A stretch of DNA of 64,000 bases from Candidatus Nanogingivalis gingivitcus (GCF_004151455.1 NZ_PRLK01000002.1:1-64000); one strand, 5' to 3'; positions 36,169 to 43,036 are shown, counted from the first letter of the stretch. The notes: generated from the sequence alone by a model not told the origin. A program made the numbers and translations.

Positions 36169-36705
36169 ATGATGATATTTTTTAAACATGCTCATAATAA
36201 AAGAAAAGACTTATCTAAAGAAGAAAAAAAGATATATGCTAGCTTTTTAGCAGAAAGACTTTATGGTACTTTTACTATTTTAGTTTTAAATATAGGATTA
36301 CTATCTGATGTTGAAAATATTGGTAAAAAATACGCTTTACTAGCAATTATCACAACAACAATAGGCCTAGTTATGGCAAGCTTCTTCAGTAAAGAAATGG
36401 CACATAAAGTTGTGCATGGGAAAGCGATGGATAAAGTAAAGGTACGCAAAACCTTAGCCTCTAAAGTAGGTATTATTATGGCCGCCGTACCATCATTAAT
36501 TTTCGTATCTCTATCTTATTTCGGCCTATTTAATATGAAAACTGCCTTAGAAATTACTGTAGTTTCAGAAGTTATAACTATACTTGTTTACGTAATAAGG
36601 GCTGCTTATACTAGAGGAGGAACGAAATTAACTAGGCTTATTTCAATATCTCTTCAATTTATAGTAGCAGCAATTATTGTAGCTATAAAATTATTCGTAC
36701 ATTAG
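36169..36705 (+). CDS. Multi-pass membrane protein of unknown function
   Basis: 178 aa: a basic N-terminus (FFKHAHNKRKDLSKEEKK), then about five hydrophobic segments (TFTILVLNIGLL, ALLAIITTTIGLVMASFF, VGIIMAAVPSLIFVSLSYFGLF, ALEITVVSEVITILVYVI, LISISLQFIVAAIIVAIKLF). Two ATGs (36169 and 36172) abut a TATAAT, so either a more upstream -10 (TATGTT, 36155-36160) makes a leaderless message or the true start is further in. No family recognised. Confidence 0.7.
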   Translation: MMIFFKHAHNKRKDLSKEEKKIYASFLAERLYGTFTILVLNIGLLSDVENIGKKYALLAIITTTIGLVMASFFSKEMAHKVVHGKAMDKVKVRKTLASKVGIIMAAVPSLIFVSLSYFGLFNMKTALEITVVSEVITILVYVIRAAYTRGGTKLTRLISISLQFIVAAIIVAIKLFVH

Positions 36706-36713
36706 TTTTATCC

Positions 36714-36742
36714 TTGATTTTTTAACGAATAAATGCTAGAAT
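36714..36742 (+). promoter_or_regulatory. Promoter of the ribosomal-protein block
   Basis: TTGATT (36714-36719), 17 nt, TAGAAT (36737-36742). The leader to rplF is about 105 nt. Confidence 0.75.
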
Positions 36743-36763
36743 TGTAAAGTTAATATTAAATGC

Positions 36764-36831
36764 GAGTGAAATTTGGGAGATTTTGCGAATGGTTGAAAAA
36801 TCAGAAGCACATTGCAAAACAAACATCACTC
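36764..36831 (+). promoter_or_regulatory. Structured leader of rplF operon
   Basis: Outer stem GAGTGA (36764-36769)/TCACTC (36826-36831) encloses TTTTGC-g-AATG (36781-36791) paired with CATT-GCAAAA (36810-36819), a 10-bp helix with one bulged G. A bulged-helix leader before ribosomal genes is the usual form of an autoregulatory r-protein site. Confidence 0.55.
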
Positions 36832-36853
36832 TTAAATTGAAAGGAAAAGTTCA

Positions 36854-37390
36854 ATGAGTCGAATCGGAAAACTACCTATTGAAGTACCAGCCGGTGTGAC
36901 AATCACGATTGACGAGAACGAGATTTCAGTTAAAGGACCTAAGGGTGGATTAACTGTTCCTCATTTGTCAGACGTAACAGTTACTCTTGATGGTTCAGTA
37001 TTAAAAGTAGAACGCAATAATGATGAGCGTGTAGCGAGAGCACAACACGGTTTAGAGCGTGCACTTTTGAATAATGCTGTAACAGGTGTAACAAAAGGAT
37101 TTGAGAAAAAATTAGAAGTAAACGGAGTTGGTTTCCGTGTACAAACTAATAATCCACAAGAAATAGAAATGCAGCTTGGATTTTCCCACCCTGTAATCTA
37201 CAAAGCAAAAGAAGGTATTACATTGTCAAACGACAAAATGGTTATTACTGTTGCTGGAATTGATAAACAAGCTGTTGGTCAAGTTGCTGCAGAAATTAGA
37301 GCATTAAAGAAACCTGAACCATATAAAGGTAAAGGTATTAAATATGTTGATGAAGTAATCCTACGAAAAGCAGGAAAGGCAGGTAAATAA
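36854..37390 (+). CDS. rplF: 50S ribosomal protein L6
   Basis: Starts MSRIGKLPIEVPAGVTITI and ends in the L6 signature EPYKGKGIKYVDEVILRKAGK; two L6 repeats, normal length (178 aa). It heads the block instead of following rplE-rpsN-rpsH, so the spc operon is broken here. AAAGGAAAAG precedes the ATG. Its stop overlaps the rplR start (TAATG). Confidence 0.97.
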   Translation: MSRIGKLPIEVPAGVTITIDENEISVKGPKGGLTVPHLSDVTVTLDGSVLKVERNNDERVARAQHGLERALLNNAVTGVTKGFEKKLEVNGVGFRVQTNNPQEIEMQLGFSHPVIYKAKEGITLSNDKMVITVAGIDKQAVGQVAAEIRALKKPEPYKGKGIKYVDEVILRKAGKAGK

Positions 37391-37746
37391 TGTCTAACGC
37401 ATTAGCTCACAAAAAACAAAATCAAGTTTTGCGTAAAAATCGTGTTCGTGCAAAAATTTCTGGCACTAATGAACGTCCACGCTTAACAGTAACAATCAGT
37501 AATATGCATGTTTCAGCACAAATTATTGACGATGTGGCTCAAAAAACTTTAGTAGCTGCAACAACTGTTGGTAACAAAGTTAAAGGCTCAAAAACTGAGA
37601 TGGCAACTTTTGTCGGATCTGAAATAGCTAAAAAGGCTAAAAAAGCTAAAATTAATGCAGTAGTATTTGACCGTAATGGGCGTCAATATGCTGGTCGCCT
37701 AAGTGCGTTGGCAGAAGCTGCACGTAAGGAAGGATTGGAATTCTAA
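37390..37746 (+). CDS. rplR: 50S ribosomal protein L18
   Basis: 118 aa with the L18 pattern: RKNRVRAKISGTNERPRLTV, then SNMHVSAQIIDD, and C-terminal FDRNGRQYAGRLSALAEAARKEGLEF. It binds 5S rRNA. Translationally coupled to rplF by a 1-nt overlap. Confidence 0.96.
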   Translation: MSNALAHKKQNQVLRKNRVRAKISGTNERPRLTVTISNMHVSAQIIDDVAQKTLVAATTVGNKVKGSKTEMATFVGSEIAKKAKKAKINAVVFDRNGRQYAGRLSALAEAARKEGLEF

Positions 37747-37748
37747 TT

Positions 37749-38324
37749 ATGGCAGAAGCACAAAAAAATCAAGCTCCTCGCCGAAACAATGGTAACAGAG
37801 GCGAAGGACGTGGAAGAAGAGGTGGACGACGCAACGATCAACCACGTGAAGAGAAACAATTTGAAGAGTTAGTAATCAATATTGACCGTGTTTCTCGTGT
37901 TGTTAAAGGTGGACGCCGATTCCGTTTTAAAGCATTAGTAGTTGTAGGTGATAGAAAAAATAAAGTTGGTGTTGGTGTAGCTAAAGGACAAGATGTTACT
38001 GCAGCTATAGCTAAAGCAACTAATGTAGCTAAAAAGAACCTAGTAACATTTGCATTAGAGGGAGATACTATTCCTCATGAAGCTGAAAAGAAAGTTACTG
38101 GTGCACATGTACTACTAAAACCAGCAGCTCCTGGTACAGGTATTATTGCCGGTGGTGTAGTTCGTCAAATTATTGGCGTTACAGGTGTTCGTAACATGCT
38201 TTCAAAATCACTTGGCTCAACAAACAAAGTTAATATAGCTTATGCAACAGTAGAAGCTTTAGCTAGCCTTGTTCCTAAAGAACAATGGATTAATGCTCCT
38301 AAAGCAAAAAAGGAGAATAAATAA
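37749..38324 (+). CDS. rpsE: 30S ribosomal protein S5
   Basis: S5 core: FEELVINIDRVSRVVKGGRRFRFKALVVVGD, VGVGVAKGQDVTAAI, PAAPGTGIIAGGVVRQIIGVTGVRNMLSKSLGS. It has an N-terminal tail of about 35 residues rich in Arg, Gly and Asn (NNGNRGEGRGRRGGRR). Directly followed by rplO; rpmD (L30), normally between them, is absent. Confidence 0.96.
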   Translation: MAEAQKNQAPRRNNGNRGEGRGRRGGRRNDQPREEKQFEELVINIDRVSRVVKGGRRFRFKALVVVGDRKNKVGVGVAKGQDVTAAIAKATNVAKKNLVTFALEGDTIPHEAEKKVTGAHVLLKPAAPGTGIIAGGVVRQIIGVTGVRNMLSKSLGSTNKVNIAYATVEALASLVPKEQWINAPKAKKENK

Positions 38325-38326
38325 TA

Positions 38327-38791
38327 ATGAAATACAATGAACTTCAAGTTTCAGCAAATAAAAATAAAATTCGTGTAGGTCGTGGTATTTCTGCTGGTCG
38401 TGGTAAAACTGCTGGTCGTGGTACTAAAGGACAAGGTGCTAGAACAGGTAAAAAACTACGTGCAACGTTTATGGGTGGCCAAAACTCTATCGTTAAATCT
38501 ACTCCTAAAACACGTGGATTCAAATCACTACGCAAGCCTGCACAAATTGTATACCTAGACCACTTGAATGATCTAGCAGGTGAAGTAGATAACTTCCGCC
38601 TTTATGAAGAGGGTTACATCTCAACTCCTTTCCATAAAGTAAAAGTTATCGCTAGAGGTGAATTATCAGAAAAAGTTACTTTAAAAGTTCAAGCAGCTTC
38701 TAAATCAGTTGTTGAAGCAATTGAAAAAGCTGGTGGTAAATTTGAAAAAGTACCAACTCCTCTAAAAAAATCCGCTAAAGAATCCGAATAA
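38327..38791 (+). CDS. rplO: 50S ribosomal protein L15
   Basis: KIRVGRGISAGRGKTAGRGTKGQGAR with GGQ and TPKTRGFKSLRK is the L15 N-terminal signature; the C-terminal domain is IARGELSEKVTLKVQAASKSVVEAIEKAGG. 154 aa. GGAG lies in the end of rpsE. secY, its usual downstream neighbour, is missing; a terminator follows. Confidence 0.96.
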   Translation: MKYNELQVSANKNKIRVGRGISAGRGKTAGRGTKGQGARTGKKLRATFMGGQNSIVKSTPKTRGFKSLRKPAQIVYLDHLNDLAGEVDNFRLYEEGYISTPFHKVKVIARGELSEKVTLKVQAASKSVVEAIEKAGGKFEKVPTPLKKSAKESE

Positions 38792-38810
38792 AAACTATTT
38801 TTCTTAGCTA

Positions 38811-38845
38811 AAAAAGTGAGCGTTATAATATGCTCACTTTTTTTT
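38811..38845 (+). terminator. Terminator of the ribosomal block
   Basis: AAAAAGTGAGC (38811-38821) pairs with GCTCACTTTTT (38832-38842), 10-nt loop, T run. Confidence 0.85.
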
Positions 38846-38889
38846 ATACTAACTCTACCTTTTTTTGCTATTAGATATTTTGTTACTAC

Positions 38890-38918
38890 TTGCAATAATA
38901 GTAAATATATGTTATAAT
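38890..38918 (+). promoter_or_regulatory. Promoter of the 38971 membrane gene
   Basis: TTGCAA (38890-38895), 17 nt, TATAAT (38913-38918); a short TCAT/ATGA hairpin lies in the 45-nt leader before TTTTGGAGGTG. Confidence 0.75.
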
Positions 38919-38970
38919 ACTGCTATCATTTTTCGGATGAGTAATTTTATATTTTGGAGGTGTAGTTATT

Positions 38971-39810
38971 ATGGAACTACAAAATAAACTGTTTCTGAAA
39001 AAAACGCAAAAAAATATTAGAAGTACAAGAATTTTTGTTTTTTTCTGCCATTTTTTACTAATTATTGTTTTTGCTTTAATCGGCGGAATGAATAAACAAA
39101 TGGATATAGAATTATATCCAACTATGCTATTTCTATTATTCGGCGAAGCTACTGCTATTATTGCCGACTGGGCTATGTTTAATACTGGTGGACGATACGA
39201 CTTTAAAGTTAAGTCTATTCTAGATTCAACTGCCGTAGTTAGCGTAACGGCTTATGATAGTTGTGGTGTAGATATTGATAAATGGGACCAAATTTTAGAG
39301 ATCGACCAATGGGAAGAACTGCTAAAAGAACAAGAGCTTGAAAAAAATAATAATGATTTAAGCTATTTTATTGGAAAAACAAGCACTTTTATGAAAGAGC
39401 GTTTTAATTATAGCGTACTTGTAAGTGTTTATCTATTCTACTTATTCTCATTATTTTTATGGAAAATAGGGGAATATCTTGATATTATTGACTACTATAA
39501 TTTAAATAGTATATTGTTCTTTAGTATTATAAACTTCTTAGTTGCCTTTATTTTATTGACCCACTTATTTACTGGAGTTAACGGATTTATTGAGCTATCT
39601 TTCGGAAATCAAGCTGGCAATTTTATACCTGCAAAAGTAAGCGTATTAAATTCTAACGGTAGACGCATAAAAGAAGATACGGTGATTGAAATGTTAGTTA
39701 GCAAATCTGACAGACATATCAATATTCTAGGTTCTTCTTTTTATGGTGGAACTATAGAAAATTCTAAGCTAAGAATAGCGTTCCAAAATAATAAGACTGC
39801 TATTTTATAA
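38971..39810 (+). CDS. Four-helix membrane protein, unknown family A (copy 1)
   Basis: 279 aa: basic N-terminus, helices about 22-40 and 48-65, a ~75-residue cytosolic loop with a charged stretch (WEELLKEQELEKNNN), helices about 150-167 and 183-202, then a ~70-residue C-terminal domain beginning ELSFGNQAGNFIPAKVSVLN. Layout and the FG-x3-G-x3-I-x-A-K-v start of the C-terminal domain match the protein at 41613, so the two look like diverged paralogues. Strong promoter and TTTTGGAGG site. No recognised function. Confidence 0.8.
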   Translation: MELQNKLFLKKTQKNIRSTRIFVFFCHFLLIIVFALIGGMNKQMDIELYPTMLFLLFGEATAIIADWAMFNTGGRYDFKVKSILDSTAVVSVTAYDSCGVDIDKWDQILEIDQWEELLKEQELEKNNNDLSYFIGKTSTFMKERFNYSVLVSVYLFYLFSLFLWKIGEYLDIIDYYNLNSILFFSIINFLVAFILLTHLFTGVNGFIELSFGNQAGNFIPAKVSVLNSNGRRIKEDTVIEMLVSKSDRHINILGSSFYGGTIENSKLRIAFQNNKTAIL

Positions 39811-39833
39811 CTATCTCCATATGCCCCCTATAT

Positions 39834-39856
39834 TAGGGGGTAATTTTATATATAAA
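39834..39856 (+). terminator. Terminator of the 38971 gene
   Basis: CCCCCTA (39834-39840) pairs with TAGGGGG (39844-39850), 3-nt loop, with a weak tail TAATTTTAT. Confidence 0.6.
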
Positions 39857-39865
39857 ATATGTTAT

Positions 39866-39976
39866 TTTGGATAGAATTTTTAAGATTTATTTATCGACAG
39901 ATGGAATCTCTTATGAAGAAAAAATTAGGAGAAGTCTTACTCGCTAATTCCCAAGGACCCACCTCGTGGGTCTTTT
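39866..39976 (+). other. Short transcription unit with terminator, possible peptide or RNA
   Basis: In the 425-nt gap between genes, TAGAAT (about 39872) precedes a ~90-nt stretch ending in a good terminator (GACCCAC/GTGGGTC, 39956-39972, then TTTTC). An ATG frame at 39901 (MESLMKKKLGEVLLANSQ...) continues through the hairpin to a UGA after 36 codons. It may be a leader-type peptide, an sRNA or decayed sequence. The -35 is unclear. Confidence 0.3.
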
Positions 39977-40078
39977 CTCATCCCTCAATTCATAGTAAAA
40001 TATCCCTCTGAATCAACAAGATAGTATTAAAGATGTTAGTTGTAGTGAAGAAGAGATAGAAGAAAACCAAAAATAGAA

Positions 40079-40107
40079 TTGACATATATTTTCATATATG
40101 GTATAAT
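40079..40107 (+). promoter_or_regulatory. Consensus promoter of the 40236 gene
   Basis: TTGACA (40079-40084), 17 nt, TATAAT (40102-40107): both boxes exact. About 125 nt of leader follow. Confidence 0.9.
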
Positions 40108-40170
40108 AAGCAAGTAAAACATCTTTATTTTATGTAACTTGCATTCTTCTTTGAAAAAAGAATTTATGCG

Positions 40171-40221
40171 TTCATTTACGGTAAAACCTACCGTGGGTGA
40201 ACGGTAGGTTTAGTATTTTTT
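40171..40221 (+). promoter_or_regulatory. Terminator/antiterminator switch in the 40236 leader
   Basis: Terminator form: AAACCTACCGT (40184-40194) pairs with ACGGTAGGTTT (40201-40211), 11 bp, then AGTATTTTTT. Alternative form: TTCATTTACGGT (40171-40182) pairs with ACCGTGGGTGAA (40190-40201), 12 bp with three G-U, consuming the 5' arm of the terminator. The ribosome site AAGGAGG begins right after the T run (40222). An upstream hairpin at 40141-40169 (TTCTTT/AAAGAA core) could act as sensor. Confidence 0.75.
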
Positions 40222-40235
40222 AAGGAGGGAAAAGT

Positions 40236-40616
40236 ATGGATTTACCAAAAGATATTAATAGCACATTTGTTTGGCTTGACACACTTTCTGACCCATATTC
40301 AGATGATTCTATTGCAAGAAGATTGGCAATATTATGCGTTGAAGACGAGATAATTTCAAGAGTTCTTGATATGCCTATCAAACGAATAGAAGAATTACGC
40401 AACATGAATACAGCCTTATCTAACAAGATGAAACATTTTGCGATAAACCTAAAGAAAGAGCTTGAAGCTATCCCGAAAGATGAGCTTATGCTTATTGGTG
40501 CGGACGGAATTGATGATGCTATTTCTAAAACTATTGGAATGGATATTGAAGTATATGATGAAATGCTAAAGATGTTTAGATATAATAATGCTATCTTTGG
40601 AGAACCTATACTTTAA
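40236..40616 (+). CDS. Unknown family B protein (copy 1)
   Basis: 126 aa, soluble and helical. Near the N-terminus it reads WLDTLSDPYSDDSIARRL (13-30); the protein encoded on the opposite strand at 40820-41212 has WNDTANDPYSKESVARRL in the same place. Shared residues are W, DT, DPYS, S and ARRL, so the two are paralogues of a family I do not recognise. The remainder is amphipathic helix (KRIEELRNMNTALSNKMKHF) and a C-terminal helical part. Expression appears to be controlled by the leader switch just upstream. Confidence 0.8.
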   Translation: MDLPKDINSTFVWLDTLSDPYSDDSIARRLAILCVEDEIISRVLDMPIKRIEELRNMNTALSNKMKHFAINLKKELEAIPKDELMLIGADGIDDAISKTIGMDIEVYDEMLKMFRYNNAIFGEPIL

Positions 40617-40620
40617 TCTC

Positions 40621-40642
40621 AAGACCCTCGTGGGTCTTTTTC
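40621..40642 (+). terminator. Terminator of the 40236 gene
   Basis: AAGACCC (40621-40627)/GGGTCTT (40632-40638), 4-nt loop TCGT, then TTT. Confidence 0.8.
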
Positions 40643-40819
40643 ATTTCGTTAATTTTTCTCTAAAATATACCTACCTGCTACAATAGGAGGTTTAGCTTTT
40701 TAGTTAACGATAGTACTTTAAGACATAAAAATCCTCCTGTTATGTTGATTCAGGGGAGAGTATTTTACTATGAATTAAGGGATAAGAAAAGACCTCTCAT
40801 TCAGAGAAGCCTTAAAAAA
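40643..40819. other. Intergenic region with several hairpins between convergent paralogues
   Basis: No gene seen. It holds ACCTACCT/AGGAGGT (about 40670-40693, with CTTTTT after), a stem around 40733-40755 (TCCTCCTG with CAGGGGAGA), and CTCT/AGAG at 40793-40806, which with TTTT on the minus strand probably terminates the 40820 gene. A minus-strand GGAGG-ATG-TCT-TAA near 40717-40740 is a ribosome site leading to a two-codon frame, likely decay debris. Confidence 0.35.
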
Positions 40820-41212
40820 TCAAATGTTACTATCTTTTAGCCCTTCTTTTAAAAGCAAATATTGATCATTCGTCAACCCAAGAGTTTCCTGCATGATATA
40901 CTCAATAGTATCTTGGAGTTCTTGTTGTTCAACAGAGCCCCTTTCATACAAAAGTTTAGATGAACCATCTGTTTTAGATATATACCTCATTACATTATTA
41001 ATTGTTTTTTCATTCTTTTCAGATAACTTAACCTGTTGTTTTAAAGTATATCCTGTAATTTCTTCAACAATTTCTCGACCATTAGACATAAATGGCATGT
41101 AATCAAAGTAAACTAACAATCTTCTTGCCACACTCTCTTTTGAATATGGGTCATTAGCGGTATCGTTCCAGATTATTTGCTTAATTCTGTCAGGAACACG
41201 ATTTTGAAACAT
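40820..41212 (-). CDS. Unknown family B protein (copy 2)
   Basis: 130 aa, paralogue of the 40236 product: WNDTANDPYSKESVARRL at 15-32, followed by a helical region (YTLKQQVKLSEKNEKTINNVMRYI) and C-terminal helices. The frame opens at a TTG 15 nt upstream, but TTTGGAGG is placed for the ATG at 41212. One of only two UGA-terminated genes here. Its promoter matches consensus exactly and its leader has a two-state fold. It converges on its paralogue. Function unknown. Confidence 0.78.
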   Translation of the reverse strand: MFQNRVPDRIKQIIWNDTANDPYSKESVARRLLVYFDYMPFMSNGREIVEEITGYTLKQQVKLSEKNEKTINNVMRYISKTDGSSKLLYERGSVEQQELQDTIEYIMQETLGLTNDQYLLLKEGLKDSNI

Positions 41213-41234
41213 ATATTTTACCTCCAAATTTTAT

Positions 41235-41279
41235 CCACCGCTTGCTCGGTAGATATACTTATTTCCTACCAAGTGCAAG
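41235..41279 (-). promoter_or_regulatory. Two-state leader of the 40820 gene
   Basis: Minus strand: CTTG-ca-CTTGGTAG (41279-41266) pairs with CTACCGAG-CAAG (41252-41241), 12 bp. CTACCG can instead pair with CGGTGG (41240-41235), which would leave a small hairpin nearer the GGAGG site. The two are exclusive. No T run, so any control would be on translation or RNA stability. Confidence 0.5.
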
Positions 41280-41336
41280 GGCTACAAATCAGAAGTATAG
41301 TCTGAAAAGTACGAAAATATTAGATTCTATAGCTTA

Positions 41337-41365
41337 ATTATATACTAATATTTATGTTTTGTCAA
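41337..41365 (-). promoter_or_regulatory. Consensus promoter of the 40820 gene
   Basis: Minus strand TTGACA (41365-41360), 17 nt, TATAAT (41342-41337), both exact; the leader is about 120 nt. Confidence 0.88.
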
Positions 41366-41612
41366 TAAAGCCTATAAGCTCTTGGAATCGAGTAGTATAA
41401 ATATTACATGAGCTAAAACGAAGAATAGATGAAGCGAATACCCTAGAATCTATAAAAAATATATAAAACTATTATAAGTAGATTTATTAAAATACTATCA
41501 AGATCTTTCAATAGGGCTTTTTCTTTTTGATAAAAATGTTATAATATACTTAATCACATCAATAATATTTTTAAATGGTGTGAAGAAAATTTTATATCTG
41601 GAGGTGGTTTCA
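41366..41612 (+). promoter_or_regulatory. Region and leader upstream of the 41613 gene
   Basis: No gene is seen in 41366-41530. TATAAT (41540-41545) with a weak -35 is the likely promoter. The leader folds TCACATCA/TGGTGTGA (about 41553-41583, 8 bp with one G-U), followed by TCTGGAGGTGG before the ATG. Confidence 0.5.
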
Positions 41613-42470
41613 ATGTTTATGAAATCAAGAAGAAGAAATAGAGATGTTGAAAAAGATATTAGGGACGCTTACAGTGCACAACTGAATTACTACATTATTA
41701 TACACTTTATAATAATACTTTTAGTTGGTTTTACTGCTTACCGATCAATTAGCCTTGTTGCAGCGGCAGTAATATGTGTTGCATGGGGGACGATATCTGC
41801 TATTCATATGTTTTATTGTTTAAATTTAAGGTACTGCTCTGGCTATAGCGTAGAGATATTACCGACAACCAAAAATAATTTTTTCAAAAAAATAGTACGC
41901 GATGCTTTAGGGAGAAAAATTTCTAAATATAATGTACATGCTAAAGAAACTAAAACTATAGGCACAGTATTTTATACTAAAAATAAAAAATATTCCTATA
42001 CGGTAGATCACTCTGCTAAGTTTGAAAAATTTATTATTTACAGTAAAGCATATATGGAATACCGAAGAAAACAAGTAATTTATAATACTTTAAATGTTGG
42101 ATATTTTATTCTAGCCTTCTATTGTTTAGCTGCTATTGTTAATTTCTCAAGTTCATTGGATTTTTTAATTAAAGTAGCTATTATATTTATTTGTCTATTA
42201 TCTATCATTCTTATTATTTATGTACATTTTTACAAAAAAAGTCTTTTAGCTGAAATAAGAATTACTTTTGGAGAACGTAAGGGCGATAAGATAAATGCAA
42301 AAATAGAGCTAGATAATTTAAATAAATCTTCAATAATATCTAGTATTGTAGCTTCACAAGATATCTCTTTTTCAATAAATAATGGTATAGTAACTGTTAA
42401 ATATTTGAACCTATTCAGTATTAGGGATTTAGAAGGAAAAACTTTATTTATAAATCCTAAAGATATATAA
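41613..42470 (+). CDS. Four-helix membrane protein, unknown family A (copy 2)
   Basis: 285 aa: very basic N-terminus (MFMKSRRRNRDVEKD), two hydrophobic segments (NYYIIIHFIIILLVGFTAY; LVAAAVICVAWGTISAIHMF), an ~80-residue basic loop, two more helices (NVGYFILAFYCLAAIVNF; LIKVAIIFICLLSIILIIYV), then a C-terminal domain starting EIRITFGERKGDKINAKIELD. The layout matches the 38971 product. The frame opens earlier at a GTG (41580), but GGAGGTGG fits the ATG at 41613. Function unknown. Confidence 0.78.
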   Translation: MFMKSRRRNRDVEKDIRDAYSAQLNYYIIIHFIIILLVGFTAYRSISLVAAAVICVAWGTISAIHMFYCLNLRYCSGYSVEILPTTKNNFFKKIVRDALGRKISKYNVHAKETKTIGTVFYTKNKKYSYTVDHSAKFEKFIIYSKAYMEYRRKQVIYNTLNVGYFILAFYCLAAIVNFSSSLDFLIKVAIIFICLLSIILIIYVHFYKKSLLAEIRITFGERKGDKINAKIELDNLNKSSIISSIVASQDISFSINNGIVTVKYLNLFSIRDLEGKTLFINPKDI

Positions 42471-42480
42471 CCTCTTATAT

Positions 42481-42515
42481 TATTGCACCTCAATTAAAGG
42501 GGTGCAATTTACTTT
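42481..42515 (+). terminator. Terminator of the 41613 gene
   Basis: ATTGCACC (42481-42488) pairs with GGTGCAAT (42500-42507), followed by TTACTTTTG. Confidence 0.75.
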
Positions 42516-42540
42516 TGTTGTAAAATACAGCTAAAATATG

Positions 42541-42690
42541 TGAATCTATTTTTACAGAAATAGATAGAACTTTGAAACAGAAGAAATTGGAAATAAAATC
42601 AATATTTTGCTAAAAAATAAAGCACCTCTTTAAATGGCTAGTTTTATAAACTAGCTCAACATCACCGTCATTACAGGGTGATGTTTTTTA
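42541..42690 (+). ncRNA. Candidate structured small RNA upstream of gatCAB
   Basis: About 150 nt without an ORF contain three clean hairpins: ATCTATTT/AAATAGAT (42544-42565), an 8-bp GCTAGTTT/AAACTAGC with 3-nt loop (42637-42655), and a terminator ACATCACC/GGTGATGT (42659-42684) followed by TTTTT. A possible -10 (TAAAAT, 42533-42538) lies just before. The preceding gene already has a terminator, so this second one needs its own transcript. I recognise no family; tRNA, tmRNA and SRP RNA are excluded by structure. Confidence 0.5.
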
Positions 42691-42733
42691 TTACTCTTTT
42701 TTACTACTGATTAAGGTGTGGTATAATTAAAGA

Positions 42734-43027
42734 ATGAGTGAAATTTCCAAACAAGATATTGAACATTTGGCAAAACTTTCTAATTTAAAATTAGAGGATG
42801 CTGAAGTAGAAAATCTTCAAGAAGATTTAAAAAATATCATTGGCTATATCGAGCAACTTTCTGAGCTCAATACGGAAAATATCGAGCCTACATATCAGGT
42901 ATCAGATAACCAAAATATCTGGCGAAAAGATGAAATAAATAACTATAATGTCAACCGTGATAAGCTACTAGATCTAGCTGGCGATAATATTGTAGATAAT
43001 CAAATTAAAGTACCTAAAGTGTTATAA
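42734..43027 (+). CDS. gatC: Asp-tRNA(Asn)/Glu-tRNA(Gln) amidotransferase subunit C
   Basis: 97 aa with the GatC pattern: ISKQDIEHLAKLSNLKLEDAEVENLQEDLKNIIGYIEQLSELNTENIEPTYQV...WRKDE. It stabilises GatA and bridges to GatB. First gene of gatC-gatA-(44437)-gatB. TATAAT (42722-42727) lies 6 nt before the ATG, hence predicted leaderless. Confidence 0.95.
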   Translation: MSEISKQDIEHLAKLSNLKLEDAEVENLQEDLKNIIGYIEQLSELNTENIEPTYQVSDNQNIWRKDEINNYNVNRDKLLDLAGDNIVDNQIKVPKVL

Positions 43028-43036
43028 AGGGCGATT

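Noticed and set aside
40717..40740. Minus-strand GGAGG-ATG start site
   Set aside because: The frame ends after two codons; there is no gene, at most a decayed one.
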